Positions 10,430 through 20,999 are shown, numbered from the stretch's first letter. The stretch: DNA of 64,000 bases from Symbiodinium natans (GCA_905221605.1 CAJNDS010002469.1:250001-314000); one strand, 5' to 3'. The notes: a model not told the origin generated them from the letters alone. Made by a program: numbers and translations.

Positions 10430-11080
10430 GATACGTTTCAGGGGTACGAGTTTGCATACGATTACACTTCGAATACATTAAGGATACAATCTGGATACGA
10501 TTTCGAATACAAGGGGCAATACGGAGGTCAATTCATGGAGGGAATGGCGGCCAAATACACGAAAGATGCATTTTCAATAATTACAACTACGCTACCCGAA
10601 AGATGCATATCCAATACAACTAAAATGCAACTGGGAGTATGCTTAGAATGCTGACAGAACTGCCCTACAGATGTCCGAACTTCTTTGAGGTTTCCTTCCA
10701 TTTCAGATCTAGGCACCCCGTCCAAACCCGAATCATGTTTGAAGCGTATTCCTATTGTATCCAACGCGCTGCTTCATGCGATTTAAGTACGATTTGAGTA
10801 TTCGGTATGCCGGGAAGCACCTCTTTAGACGTGCCCGAAAAGTACAATTTTGATATGCATCCAATACAGTGGTGCATTTTTCGTCATGGTACGCTGCAAT
10901 ACGACAGGGGATATGACGCTTTGGAGGGGTCGCTTTCCGGAGCCGGGGCGAAAGAAAGCCTGGTCTCACTCAAAAAGAAATGGTATTCAAGGCCTGTATT
11001 TGGCATGCATTCCAAAAGAAAGCTTGCTTCAGGAAGCGTATCTAGCTTCTGAGTCAGAAACGTATCCAAACCATATCAAG
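10430..11080. repeat. Unique-looking arm segment rich in GATACR/GAATAC words (mirror at 14890-15550)
   Basis: This AT-richer part of the palindrome contains recurring GGATACRATT and GAATAC words at irregular spacing, suggesting an old degenerate tandem repeat. Open frames here exist on both arms but have no recognisable domains, so I do not call genes. Confidence 0.4.
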
Positions 11081-11457
11081 AACATAAAGGCCGGTGATGC
11101 TCCCCATGCTACTCGGGAAGTCTTGGGTTTAGGGTCGAATAGGACGCCAACCAGAAGCATGGAAGCACCTCCACATCCCACTCTAAAGCGCCAGCGCCTG
11201 TAGGGCATGTCAAGGGCGTAGTAAGCTTGTGGGTTTAGGCTGTTTAGGCTTTAGGGTTTTGCTGCGCCGATTTTTTGCTGCTCTCCCGTCGCGGTCTCCG
11301 CATCCATGGGCGCAGCACGCACACGTGAGACGGGCCTCAAGTACATAGGCAGTTGAGGGCTTTAGGGCTTCTTGTCGTTTTTTTGTTCAGGGTTTGGGAT
11401 TTAGTAGGGTTTAGGGTTTAGGGTTTCGGATTTAGTAGGGGAGTCTAGGCTTTATGC

Positions 11458-12056
11458 GGAAATTCTTATAGAAGCACGGTCCCCCCAAAACCCCGTTGCT
11501 TTTCTGTGCGAAACTTCTCATAGAAGCACAGACCCCCCAAAACCCCGCCGCTTATCTGTGCGAAAATTCTCATAGACGCAGAGTCCCCCCAAACACCCCT
11601 GCTTCTCTGTGCGAAAATTCTCATAGACGCAGAGTCCCTCCAAAACACCCCTGCTTTTCTGCACGAAAATTCTCATAGAAGCAGAGTCCCCCCAAAACCC
11701 CGCTGCTTCTCTGTGCGGAAATTCTCATAGAAGCACAGTCCCCCCAAAACCCCGTTGCTTCTCTGTGCGAAAATTCTCATAGAAGCACATGTCCCCCCAA
11801 AACCCTGCTGCTTCTCTGTGCGAAAATTCTCATAGACGCAGAGTCCCCCCAAAACCCTGTTGCTTCTCTGTGCGAAAATTCTCATAGAAGCACAGTCCCC
11901 CCAAAACCCCGCTGCCTCTCTGTGCGAAATTTCTCATAGAAGCACAGTCCCCCCAAAACCCCGCTGCTTCTCTGTGCGAAAATTCTCATAGACGCAGTGT
12001 CCCCCCAAGACCGTGCTGCTTCTTTGTGCGAAAATGCCCATAGAGGCACAGTTCGC
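11458..12056. repeat. 52-bp minisatellite, about 11-12 copies (left arm)
   Basis: Unit of about 52 bp containing TGTGCGAAAATTCTCATAGA and CCCCCCAAAACCCC, with variants alternating GAAGCACAG and GACGCAGAG. The counterpart in the right arm is longer, which accounts for much of the length difference between arms. Confidence 0.9.
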
Positions 12057-12239
12057 TGTCCTTGTATGCTTCTTCGGAGACCTACAAAAATGTGGGTAGG
12101 CCGGGCTCATAAGGTGTGCCTTACGCTCTCCAACCTGGTTAAGCCTCAAGGCCTCAACACTCAGCCCCTAAACCCCCAACTTCCAAACTTGAAGCCCTGA
12201 ACCCCTACACCCTGAACACCGCTGCTAAACCCGAAGCCC

Positions 12240-12400
12240 TAAACCCCTTAACCCTAAATCCCAAGCCCTAGACCCCTTAACCAACCCCCCTTCCCCCCCC
12301 CCCCCCCCCAACCCTAAACCCCCCAAACCCTCACCTTCCCCCCCCCCCCCCCCCCAAAACCCCCCCCCAACCGCCCCCAAACCCCTAAACCCGCTGTGGA
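12240..12400. repeat. C-homopolymer and CCCTAAA-like stretch (left arm only)
   Basis: Runs of 14-20 C separated by AACCCTAAA-type words. The corresponding place in the right arm (about 13420-13500) lacks the long homopolymers, so this is a length difference between arms. Confidence 0.8.
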
Positions 12401-12796
12401 AATAGGGTCGGTGAACTTGAATTCAAAGACGAATATCGCCCCAGGCCCAGGGTTTTGGGGCACTTAGGGGTTTGGGGTTTCGGGGTGGGTTTGGGGGTTT
12501 AGGGTTTCAGGTTCAGGGTCTTCGTTAGGTGATGCCCTTCGAAGAGGACTCCCTGCTACGGGCCCGGTTTGAGATCCATCTCACGTGGTCCTAAACTATA
12601 AACCCTAAGCCCTAAGCCCTAAACCGATTCTTTGTGTAGGGAATTCGGGAGTCGGATGCCCCCAAAAAGAGTCCCTTAAATAGGGTCATATAGGCGGGAT
12701 AAGGCAACCCCTTTCCCAAATTCCCTCAGAACGAGTAAGGGTTTAGGGTTTAGGGTATCTCTCCCCGCCACACCCCCAAGCCCCTGACCAGGGCCC

Positions 12797-13052
12797 CCTC
12801 GCGGGTCCAACCGTGGTTGGGATTGCGAGCCAACCCTGTGCGGGTACAGCCCCCACCTCGCGGGTCCAACCGTGGTTGGGATTGCGAGGGAACCCAGTGC
12901 AGTGTCGAGGGAAGGCTGGGGGGCCACACAACCCAGCCCTCCCTCGACGCTGCACTGGGCCCCCTCGCGGGTCCAACCGTGGTTGGGATTGCGAGCCAAC
13001 CCTGTGCGGGTACAGCCCCACCTCGCGGGTCCAACCGTGGTTGGGATTGCGA
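12797..13052. repeat. Nested repeat at the palindrome centre: four copies of a CCAACCGTGGTTGG unit
   Basis: Four copies of a roughly 30-bp unit containing CGGGTCCAACCGTGGTTGGG are at about 12800, 12858, 12963 and 13021. Part of the unit is itself self-complementary (CCAACC GT GGTTGG). The four lie two on each side of the loop at 12921-12931, so the centre can fold in several registers. Confidence 0.8.
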
Positions 13053-13654
13053 GGGAGCCCTGGGGGGTCACACACCTAAACCCTTACTCGTTCTGAGGGA
13101 ATTTGGGAAAGGGGTTGCCTTATCCCGCCTATATGACCCTATTTAAGGGACTCTTTTTGGGGGCATCCGACTCCCGAATTCCCTACACAAAGAATCGGTT
13201 TAGGGCTTAGGGCTTAGGGTTTATAGTTTAGGACCACGTGAGATGGATCTCAAACCGGGCCCGTAGCAGGGAGTCCTCTTCGAAGGGCATCACCTACGAA
13301 GACCCGGAACCCGAAACCCTAAACCCCTAAACCCTACCCCGAAACCCCAAACCCCTAAGTGCCCCAAAACCCTGGGCCTGGGGCGATATTCGTCTTTGAA
13401 TAGTTCCCGGCTCGCAGACACCGACACCAGGGCTTGGGATTTAGGGTTAAGGGGTTTAGGGCTTAGGGTTTAGCAGCGGTGTTCAGGGTGTAGGGGTTCA
13501 GGGTTTAAAGTTTGGAAGTTGGGGGTTTAGGGGCTTAGTGTTGAGGCCTTGAGGCTTAAACCAGGTTGGAGAGCGTAAGGCACACCTTATGAGCCCGGCC
13601 TACCCACATTTTTGTAGGTCTCCGAAGAAGCATACAAGGACAGCGAACTGTGCC

Positions 13655-14510
13655 TCTATGGGCATTTTCGCACAAAGAAGCAGCACGGTCTTGGGGGGAC
13701 ACTGCGTCTATGAGAATTTTCGCACAGAGAAGCAGCGGGGTTTTGCGGGGACTGTGCTTCTATGAGAAATTTCGCACAAAGAAGCAGCGGGGTTCGAGGG
13801 GCACTGTGCTTCTATGAGAATTTTCGCGCAGAGAAGCAACGGGGTTTTGGGGGGACTCTGCGTCTATGAGAATTTTCGCACAGAGAAGCAGCGGTGTTTT
13901 GGGGGGACTGTGCTTCTGTGAGAATTTTCGCAGAGAGAAGCAACGGGGTTTTGGGGGGACTCTGCGTCTATGAGAATTGTCGCACAAAGAAGCAGCGGGG
14001 TCTTGGGGGGACTCTGCTTCTATGAGAATTTTCGCGCAGAGAAGCAGCAGGGTTTTGGGGGGACTCTGCGTCTATGAGAGTTTTCGCACAGAGAAGCAGG
14101 GGTGTTTGGGGGGACTGTGCTTCTATGAGAATTTTCGCACAGAGAAGCAACGGGGTTTTGGGGGGACTGTGCTTCTATGAGAATTTTCGCACAGAGAAGC
14201 AGCGGGGTTTTGGGGGGACTCTGCTTCTATGAGAATTTTCGCGCAAAGAAGCAGCGGGGTTTTGGAGGGACTCTGCGTCTACGAGAATTTTCGCACAGAG
14301 AAGCAGCGGGGTTTTGGGGGGACTGTGCTTCTATGAGAAATTTCGCACAGAGAAGCAGGGGTGTTTGGGGGGACTCTGCGTCTATGAGAATTTTCGCACA
14401 GATAAGCGGCGGGGTTTTGGGGGGTCTGTGCGTCTATGAGAATTTTCGCACAGAGAAGCAACGGGGTTTTGGGGGGACTGTGCTTCTATAAGAATTTCCG
14501 CATAAAGCCT
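13655..14510. repeat. 52-bp minisatellite, about 16 copies (right arm)
   Basis: Reverse complement of the left-arm minisatellite (GGGGTTTTGGGGGGACT and CTATGAGAATTTTCGCAC words). It has roughly four to five more copies than the left arm, so the arms have changed independently since the palindrome formed. Confidence 0.9.
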
Positions 14511-15794
14511 AGACTCCCCTACTAAATGGAAACCCTAAACCCCAAATCCTAAACCCTAAACCCTACTAAATCCCAAACCCTGAACAAAAAAGCGAAAAGA
14601 AGCCCTAAAGCCCTCAACTGCCTATGTACTTGAGGCCCGTCTCACGTGTGCGTGCTGCGCCCATGGATGCGGAGACCGCGACGGGAGAGCAGCAAAAAAT
14701 CGGCGCAGCAAAACCCTAAAGCCTAAACAGCCTAAACCCACAAGCTTACTACGCCCTTGACATGCCCTACAGGCGCTGGCGCTTTAGAGTGGGATGTGGA
14801 GTTGCTTCCATGCTTCTGGTTGGCGTCCTATTCGACCCTAAACCCAAGACTTCCCGAGTAGCATGGGGAGCATCACCGGCCTTTATGTTCTTGATATGGT
14901 TTGGATACGTTTCTGACTCAGAAGCTAGATACGCTTCCTGAAGCAAGCTTTCTTTTGGAATGCATGCCCAATAGAGGCCTTGAATACCACTTCTTTTTGA
15001 GTGAGACCAGGCTTTCTTTCGCCCCGGCTTCGGAAAGCGACCCCTCCAAAGCGTCATATCCCCTGTCGTATTGCAGCGTACCATGACGAAAAATGCACCA
15101 CTGTATTGGATGCATATCAAAATTGTACTTTTCGGGCACATCTAAAGAGGTGCAGTCGTACTTAAATCGCATGAAGCAGCGCATTGGATACAATAGGAAT
15201 ACGCTTCAAACATGATTCGGGTTTGGACGGGGTGCCTAGATCTGAAATGGAAGGAAACCTCAAAGAAGTTCGGACATCTGTAGGGCAGTTCTGTCAGCAT
15301 TCTAAGCATACTCCCAGTTGCATTTTAGTTGTATTGGATATGCATCTTTCGGGTAGTTTAGTTGTGATTATTGAAAATGCATCTTTCGTGTATTTGGCCG
15401 CCATTCCCTCCATGAATTGACCTCCGTATTGCCCCTTGTATTCGAAATCGCATCCAGATTGTATCCTTATTGTATTCGAAGTGTAATCGTATGTAAACTC
15501 GTACCCCTGAAACGTATCAATTTTGTATGCGCCCCCAAAAAGAAATTCCGGAGCTTTTTCTATCCTAAACCCTAAACCCTAAACCCTAAACCCAACATAT
15601 TAAGAAGAGCTTTCTTGGCATGCGCGCAGTCTCAAGCTCTTTTAAAGGTTGATTGAGATCTCTAAGAGATCAGCATATATCCATATGAATTGATATTTGA
15701 AATGACGAGTTTTACTTAGATAAGTAAAACCGGAAAACCCCCGGTCCCAGAAAGATGGTTAGGGTTTAGGGTTTCCTGGTGTTTAGGGCTTTGA

Positions 15795-15905
15795 ACGGCA
15801 CTTGTTCAGCGCCGACACATGCATGCACACGGCACTTGCTCAGCGCCGACCGACACACGTATGCACACGGCACTTGCTCAGCGCCGACCGACACATGCAT
15901 GCTCA
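15795..15905. repeat. Tandem repeat, unit about 38 bp (right arm)
   Basis: Three copies of GGCACTTGCTCAGCGCCGAC plus spacer, the reverse complement of the left-arm array at about 10046-10154, with a few substitutions. Confidence 0.75.
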
Positions 15906-16010
15906 TGGTTGCAACGCCCGATCATCGAAAGTTTCACGAGGCCAGTGAATTGAGACCACATCACCTATTTACTTACTTTGCCTCTGTATATTTTGTTTTG
16001 AAATCGTTCG

Positions 16011-19000
16011 GTGTCATGTTTCCTGAACCCTGAACACAGGAAGGCAACAGAAAAAAAACAAATCGAGGGCACTGTTCCCATCCCACCTTTCCCATCCCAC
16101 CCTCAACCTTTAGAAGAAGGACCCATAGGAATAAATAACATCAAAGGCTGTGGAGCCTGGAACGGACAACCAAGGTCTCTGTGCTTTCCCTACAGGGGGA
16201 CCTGGACAAGTAGGTACCCCAAGCCGTGGGAGATGTGTCTCTTTAGTTTGTTGATCAGAAGGGGCGGAGGGAACAAGGGAACGCAATTAACATCAGCAAG
16301 TCGAGGAATCGAACGGTCTTTCTATCGGTTTGCTGCAGCGGAGGCGGTGCGAATTACTGCCGTGGAGAATCGAAAACGTCGTCCTCCCCGGGCAAATGAT
16401 GCAGAGACGATTCAGCAGATCATGGAGTACGAGAACACTTTACTCCAAGGAGAATGGCATGCGGTCCTTGTCGATCGAGTCATGCCAATTGAGGAGCCAG
16501 TCCTCGGAACCCTTTCTCCGGAAGATCAACGACCTGAAGAGTTCTCCGCAGCACCCGTCCCCAGTGCAGAACCTCGTGGTGGAGAACCAGAAGGTGAAGA
16601 TCAAGCCCATGAAGGGGAAGCGCTCGGATCCTCCGGCGTGGAACCTGAGGGGCAGGAAGATGATGATATGGGCGTGCCCGAGGCAAGCTCTATCCCCACC
16701 ATGCAAGAACCGAACGAGACCGAGCTGGGTGAGATATCGCGTCCTTGTGAAGGTTACGTCCGAGCACTCAATGCCCTACGCATAACCGCTGGTATGCAAC
16801 CACCCAGCATGTGCCTTGCTTGCGGCAACTATGGCCACAACACCCGAAATTGCGAAGCAAATGGGGGGTACAACGCTCTGGTGGTGAACGAAGCATTCAG
16901 CATCATTGGGAAAAGCCTGGCTAAGATGCACAAGTCAAGCAGTACGCCACCAACAGAGATCTTCCAGAGATGGGCAGAGAAGAATTTGCGAGATGCCGCT
17001 CGCGCTCCGCAAGTACCAGGAACCGCTTCGGATACTCCGGGTGGGGATGGGGAAAGCGTTGATTCTGGAGCTGCAGCGTCTTCGGAGGATTCCAGAGGCC
17101 CGCTGCCAAGACGGCGTCAAGCATCAATCTCAGTTGAGGATCCTACAGTGGTCGTGATCGAAGTCGATGAAGAACCAGAAGAAACTGCGACAAGAACGCT
17201 TCGACCCAAACGCAGGCCCCAACCGAGACCTGATCTTCCAGAGCCCAAAGCTGCGCCAGCTCCTAGGCGGTGGATTGCGAACAACGCCGGCAATGCTCGT
17301 TCATTCGTCGAGATTCGCTACCACGAGCCGAAGTCTTGCCTTGACATCATCAAGTCCATCGAGGACGTATCGTGGGTCGGCGGGCAGAGCATCTACGAGA
17401 TCGGATTACAATCGCAGGATGCAACGCGCCGATTGATTGAGCAGGAGGTTGGAGGAGACGTTGCAACACACCCTCTCCGAAGCGACATCGATGAGTATCC
17501 TTCCTCGAACGTGGGGTACGTGAACATCGGCAAGCTGGTCATCGGAGGGGACCTCCGGCTCCTACCCATCAAGGGTGCAAGGTTCGCTCACAGGCATTTC
17601 TCAGCCCTGGTTCCCGCGACTTCCTCCAATGACAACCACCGCAATCGGGATTATCATCGCAGGATCAAATCCCTGGGCTATGATGTGCAACGTTTGCTTA
17701 GGCACCGCCTAGCAAACAGAGAAACGAACTACATGCACAATCAGCTCCCGACAATCCCGTGCGACACCGGAGGGTGGGTGATGCTCAAAGACTTCATCCA
17801 CTTGGAGAACTTCTGGCAAAGCGGGAGGTATTACGCAAGGAGTTCAGCTCGAGACGACAACTCGGAGTATCAGAGAAGAATTCAAATGCTGATCGACTAC
17901 GCGTACTACGAGTACCGCACCAATGGGAGAATTAGACTCCAATTCCTGGGCATCAAGATCGTGGCGCCCAAACCTGGACAAAGAGCGTCTGATACGCCGT
18001 GGGACGGCACTCCGGGCGTCGGCGCAACCCAGCGTGCCCAACTTGAAGAACTCGGAGGGCACAGGTTGACGCATGACATCACGTCCGGTACCCTACGTCG
18101 ATGCGACAATTGGGTGCAGCCATGGGCGATCAGGGCCACAAGTGGACACTCCAGCAACTCCAATTCGCTGGTGCGGGTGAATGACGATCGGGTCGCATGC
18201 CACTTGACTACAAGCTTGGTCAACCAGATTGCTGGGGGGTATCACACCACGGCCCCAGAGCTTCTCGCCAACATCGTGGCGAAAGGACTTCTTCCAGGCG
18301 GAGGGGCGTCAGGCGGTCGGGTCCACAGCCACTTCGGGACGTTCCCGCCATGGGATCCGAGAAATCAGACGGTGAGAACAAGGATTCCCGGAAGGCCAAG
18401 GTCACCAATTGCAGTACTGTACGTTCCAGCCTACGAGCTCATGCGCTACAATGCAGTGATCACGATCAATGGAATGTTTCTCGTCCAGCGGCAAATTCCA
18501 TTCGAGGCCGTCAAGCACGTTTGGATCTGCATGCCAAGTCAAGGAAGATACTTCGAGTTCAGCGAAGTCTTCAAGGTGTACTCCAAAGAGCTGTCCAAGG
18601 AGATGGTCGAAGGGTACGGGGACGCACGCATCAACCCAGATCGTGAACCACCAAAACCTTCGGTGGAAGACCTCGTCAGCACCATGGAAGGCACCGACGC
18701 TGGCCCGCATGAAGGCGAGAGGCGCGAGATCTTGCAAGCAATTGAGCAGGCGGGCGACACAGTTCCTGGAAACATCATCAAGCGTGCTTTCCAGTTTCTC
18801 TCAAGGACATTCCGGCGAGTGACGACTCACACCACCACAAGCGATCCGCTGATCTTGAGGGTTTGCCCCTGCTGCGGCAGGCATACCCCTGCGAGCTTCG
18901 CAATTTGCCTCACGTGTGGGAGAGTTTTCCTGTCCATGGGGAGGATCCAGCATGTGCGTGCCAATCCGGAACCCGAAAGGATTGATCCGGAAGTGGTTCG

Positions 19001-20309
19001 CCAGGCGCTCAACCAGGCCGCTGCCGTCGTCAACAACGAGGTTGTGGAGATTGAAGTGGAAGATGAGCCACCATCAGAACCTGTTCAGGAGGATGCGCTT
19101 CCGCTCCGCGGGGTGCAGAATCCAGCAGGGGATGTGGAGGCAAACAGTCCACGGGAAAGCGTGGCGGAGCCTGAGGCCGAGGAGATCCCCGACGAGATTC
19201 GCGACATGTACCGCGATGTGGAGATGGAGGCTCCCAACCAAGAGGAAGTGGAGATGGTTGCGCAGAACCAGCGAGCATTCGTTTTGGTTGGAGACAGGGA
19301 AGGCGATACGTTGGACGATCGAAACGAGAGGAAAGCTCGCCTTGCGCTGGAGTGCAACGTCAACATCGACACGGACTATGCAGCGTGCGTGGACCACAAC
19401 TTCAGGTTGTACTGTCACCTCGACGCCTTCTTTGCGTACGTGTTGGTCCATAAATGGAATCTGTTCGAGAAGATCATCATGACTCCATACAAGAAGATGA
19501 AGGACCAGTTCGCCTCAGGCATGAGACACGACGCATCTGGGACATGGCCAATTGTCCCCATCGATGAGGACACGGCGTTGCCGAGAGACCTCATGCAAGA
19601 CGAGGTAAGGCAGTATGCCAGCTCTGTGGAGAACCAGCAGTTCATGATTGAGCGTTATTACGCCAACAAGTTCGTCTTCTACGTCATGCGTGGGGCGATC
19701 CAGCTGGGATACAACAAGGAGAGCTTCAACCTCCCCATGATTCCGGATGAGGCCGAGGACCCGAAAGCATTTGCTGAAGCCGGGCAAAGGGTCCACATGT
19801 TCATGGCCAAAATCATCTATCAGGTGCTGAACGTGAGGCTTTATTCCTACACGAAACCCAACGCTGAGATCCCGTACCACGCGGCATTCAAATACATCAA
19901 CCCGATCCAGCTGCTCAGTTTGATGGACTCGCAGAAGGTGAGCGTTAACAACCTTCTGGTGATGAGGGATTCGGGGTGCGCTTTACCCAACCAGTACAGC
20001 AAGAAGCTGGACAGATGGTTGAGTGATCAAAAGAAGGACATGAGCATCCTGAAGTTGAAGCCCACACAGTATTTGGAGAATCCAAAGGCGTCGGCTTTGT
20101 ACCTTGCCTATGACCCTTCAGCATCCGCACCTTCGGTTACTTCGTCGGGAGGATCTCGTCATCCTGAAGCAGACGAGACGGACATGCCGGCACGTGCGAA
20201 GGCCCGCATGAGTCAGCCGAAGCCCAAGACTTCTCATCCTGGGACACCTCAAGCTGCTCCCAAAGATCCTCGCGGTCATTCGAGAAAGGGATCGGGAAAG
20301 AAAGGGTGA
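16011..20309 (+). CDS. Long ORF with CCHC knuckle, Tpt1/KptA-like domain and zinc ribbon; retroelement-associated
   Basis: This is a 1,432-codon frame ending at TGA 20307-20309. The first 98 codons lie in the palindrome arm and read antisense to the arm copy at the end of the upstream frame, so the genuine coding part probably starts after 16304, for example at the Met at 16422. In order: a Glu/Pro-rich region; a gag-type CCHC knuckle, CLACGNYGHNTRNC (residues 268-281); Pro/Arg-rich linker; a Tpt1/KptA-like domain (about 554-840); a four-Cys ribbon (C952, C955, C966, C969); an acidic region; a helical C-terminal domain (about 1120-1370) not recognised; and a basic, Ser/Gly/Lys-rich tail. The knuckle suggests nucleic-acid binding as in Gag. 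Codon use resembles the copia frame. It could be gag-like or a captured host gene. Confidence 0.8.
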   Translation: MSCFLNPEHRKATEKKQIEGTVPIPPFPSHPQPLEEGPIGINNIKGCGAWNGQPRSLCFPYRGTWTSRYPKPWEMCLFSLLIRRGGGNKGTQLTSASRGIERSFYRFAAAEAVRITAVENRKRRPPRANDAETIQQIMEYENTLLQGEWHAVLVDRVMPIEEPVLGTLSPEDQRPEEFSAAPVPSAEPRGGEPEGEDQAHEGEALGSSGVEPEGQEDDDMGVPEASSIPTMQEPNETELGEISRPCEGYVRALNALRITAGMQPPSMCLACGNYGHNTRNCEANGGYNALVVNEAFSIIGKSLAKMHKSSSTPPTEIFQRWAEKNLRDAARAPQVPGTASDTPGGDGESVDSGAAASSEDSRGPLPRRRQASISVEDPTVVVIEVDEEPEETATRTLRPKRRPQPRPDLPEPKAAPAPRRWIANNAGNARSFVEIRYHEPKSCLDIIKSIEDVSWVGGQSIYEIGLQSQDATRRLIEQEVGGDVATHPLRSDIDEYPSSNVGYVNIGKLVIGGDLRLLPIKGARFAHRHFSALVPATSSNDNHRNRDYHRRIKSLGYDVQRLLRHRLANRETNYMHNQLPTIPCDTGGWVMLKDFIHLENFWQSGRYYARSSARDDNSEYQRRIQMLIDYAYYEYRTNGRIRLQFLGIKIVAPKPGQRASDTPWDGTPGVGATQRAQLEELGGHRLTHDITSGTLRRCDNWVQPWAIRATSGHSSNSNSLVRVNDDRVACHLTTSLVNQIAGGYHTTAPELLANIVAKGLLPGGGASGGRVHSHFGTFPPWDPRNQTVRTRIPGRPRSPIAVLYVPAYELMRYNAVITINGMFLVQRQIPFEAVKHVWICMPSQGRYFEFSEVFKVYSKELSKEMVEGYGDARINPDREPPKPSVEDLVSTMEGTDAGPHEGERREILQAIEQAGDTVPGNIIKRAFQFLSRTFRRVTTHTTTSDPLILRVCPCCGRHTPASFAICLTCGRVFLSMGRIQHVRANPEPERIDPEVVRQALNQAAAVVNNEVVEIEVEDEPPSEPVQEDALPLRGVQNPAGDVEANSPRESVAEPEAEEIPDEIRDMYRDVEMEAPNQEEVEMVAQNQRAFVLVGDREGDTLDDRNERKARLALECNVNIDTDYAACVDHNFRLYCHLDAFFAYVLVHKWNLFEKIIMTPYKKMKDQFASGMRHDASGTWPIVPIDEDTALPRDLMQDEVRQYASSVENQQFMIERYYANKFVFYVMRGAIQLGYNKESFNLPMIPDEAEDPKAFAEAGQRVHMFMAKIIYQVLNVRLYSYTKPNAEIPYHAAFKYINPIQLLSLMDSQKVSVNNLLVMRDSGCALPNQYSKKLDRWLSDQKKDMSILKLKPTQYLENPKASALYLAYDPSASAPSVTSSGGSRHPEADETDMPARAKARMSQPKPKTSHPGTPQAAPKDPRGHSRKGSGKKG
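16625..16635 (+). repeat. Mini-hairpin CGGA-TCC-TCCG
   Basis: Same 11-bp word as at 912 and 5842, here in the Glu/Pro-rich part of the Tpt1-bearing frame. Related copies in this ORF are at 17029-17039 (loop TAC) and 19101-19111 (CCGC-TCC-GCGG). Confidence 0.6.
17670..18540 (+). other. RNA 2'-phosphotransferase (Tpt1/KptA)-like domain
   Basis: Tpt1/KptA enzymes remove a splice-junction 2'-phosphate from RNA using NAD+. The signature blocks appear in order: LLRHRL (Arg564, His565), GGWVMLKDF (the usual GWV..DLL), AIRATSGHS (Arg708, His713; family IRAxQGHS), GGYHTT (His745; family YHGT), GRVHSHFG (family RxHVHLS), RTRIPGRPRSPIAVL (family VGxRxGxPVVL), and ITINGMFLVQRQIPFEAV (family FxxSxNGVWLTxxVPxxYL). 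The Arg-His-Arg-Arg catalytic set thus looks present. An insert of about 100 residues separates the first and second blocks. Confidence 0.75.
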
Positions 20310-20373
20310 ATGATGCACTCGGATCCTCCGGTATGTCATCCCCTGGAATCCATGGTATTCCTGAAATCTGGTT

Positions 20374-20706
20374 GTGGCTCAGCATTTTGCGTTCTCAGTT
20401 TTGATTCCTCTTTTCCCTATGGATGCAACAGATGATACGATGGAGTACGTCATTATATCCACCGATGCTATTTCTCTTTTTGGCCACTGCATAGCAGCAG
20501 CGGGGCAATGTGCCAATGCGCTCGCTGGAGGGAAATGTGCGATTCTTCGCAGCTCGTGTGGTAGCCGAGTGGGTATGGGTTATGCTCTGCTAACTTGGCC
20601 GATGCTACTGCTTTTCAGTCATGCATTCTGGAGACGCAATGTGATGGATCAGCAATTTGCTGACATGTTTTCAGGGCCTTTCGCGCCCATGATTCCGCAA
20701 CCGTGA
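20374..20706 (+). CDS. Small hypothetical ORF (110 codons), doubtful
   Basis: Met-initiated frame, hydrophobic in the middle (Ala-rich, then a YALLTWPMLLLF stretch that could span a membrane). I recognise no family. It lies just after the Tpt1-bearing ORF in the same direction and may be chance. Confidence 0.2.
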   Translation: MAQHFAFSVLIPLFPMDATDDTMEYVIISTDAISLFGHCIAAAGQCANALAGGKCAILRSSCGSRVGMGYALLTWPMLLLFSHAFWRRNVMDQQFADMFSGPFAPMIPQP

Positions 20707-20999
20707 GCAGCAAGTCTTTGTACAGACAAAGGATGGGATTGAACGCTTCAGTAGCTGAGAGTCTGTCTCACATCTATCAATTCGGGCAAAGAGAGCAAAA
20801 CAGTGGAGAACGGCCAGACTTTAAGTCGCTTTTAACTGGGACCATTGTATGTTCGTGACGCAAGTTCGTCTAGCATTTTTGCAAATCCCAGCCGTGGGGG
20901 GTGTGAATGATCCCCGAACCACAGCACATTTTGGGAACCCCTTTGTGTCGGCTCCGCCGCACATCGGGGAAACCACCTTAGAACGCCGTGGCCTGTTCA

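Larger units (their letters stand above)
9649..16304. repeat. Giant palindrome (inverted repeat, arms about 3.3 kb)
   Basis: Left arm 9649-12920 and right arm 12932-16304 are reverse complements, separated by an 11-nt loop (12921-12931). Outermost matching bases are TCGA at 9649-9652 and 16301-16304. Arms are near-identical where compared: the 84-codon frame at 9915-10169 (minus) and 15779-16033 (plus) differs at seven residues, and the 78-codon frame at 10528-10764 (minus) and 15184-15420 (plus) at one. They also differ by indels, mainly minisatellite copy number and C-runs. Independent changes in the arms argue against a simple assembly mirror. No convincing gene lies inside. Confidence 0.9.

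Noticed and set aside
11458-14510. CRISPR-like array in the palindrome
   Set aside because: The 52-bp units are contiguous tandem copies with no unique spacers.
9915-16033. Mirror pairs of ORFs in the palindrome (84, 78, 91-124 codons)
   Set aside because: Open in both arms because the arms are copies; sequences are repeat-rich or featureless and no start or splice signals support them.
9649-16304. Palindrome as a simple assembly mirror artefact
   Set aside because: The arms differ by substitutions, homopolymer content and four to five minisatellite units; only long-read spanning can settle it fully.
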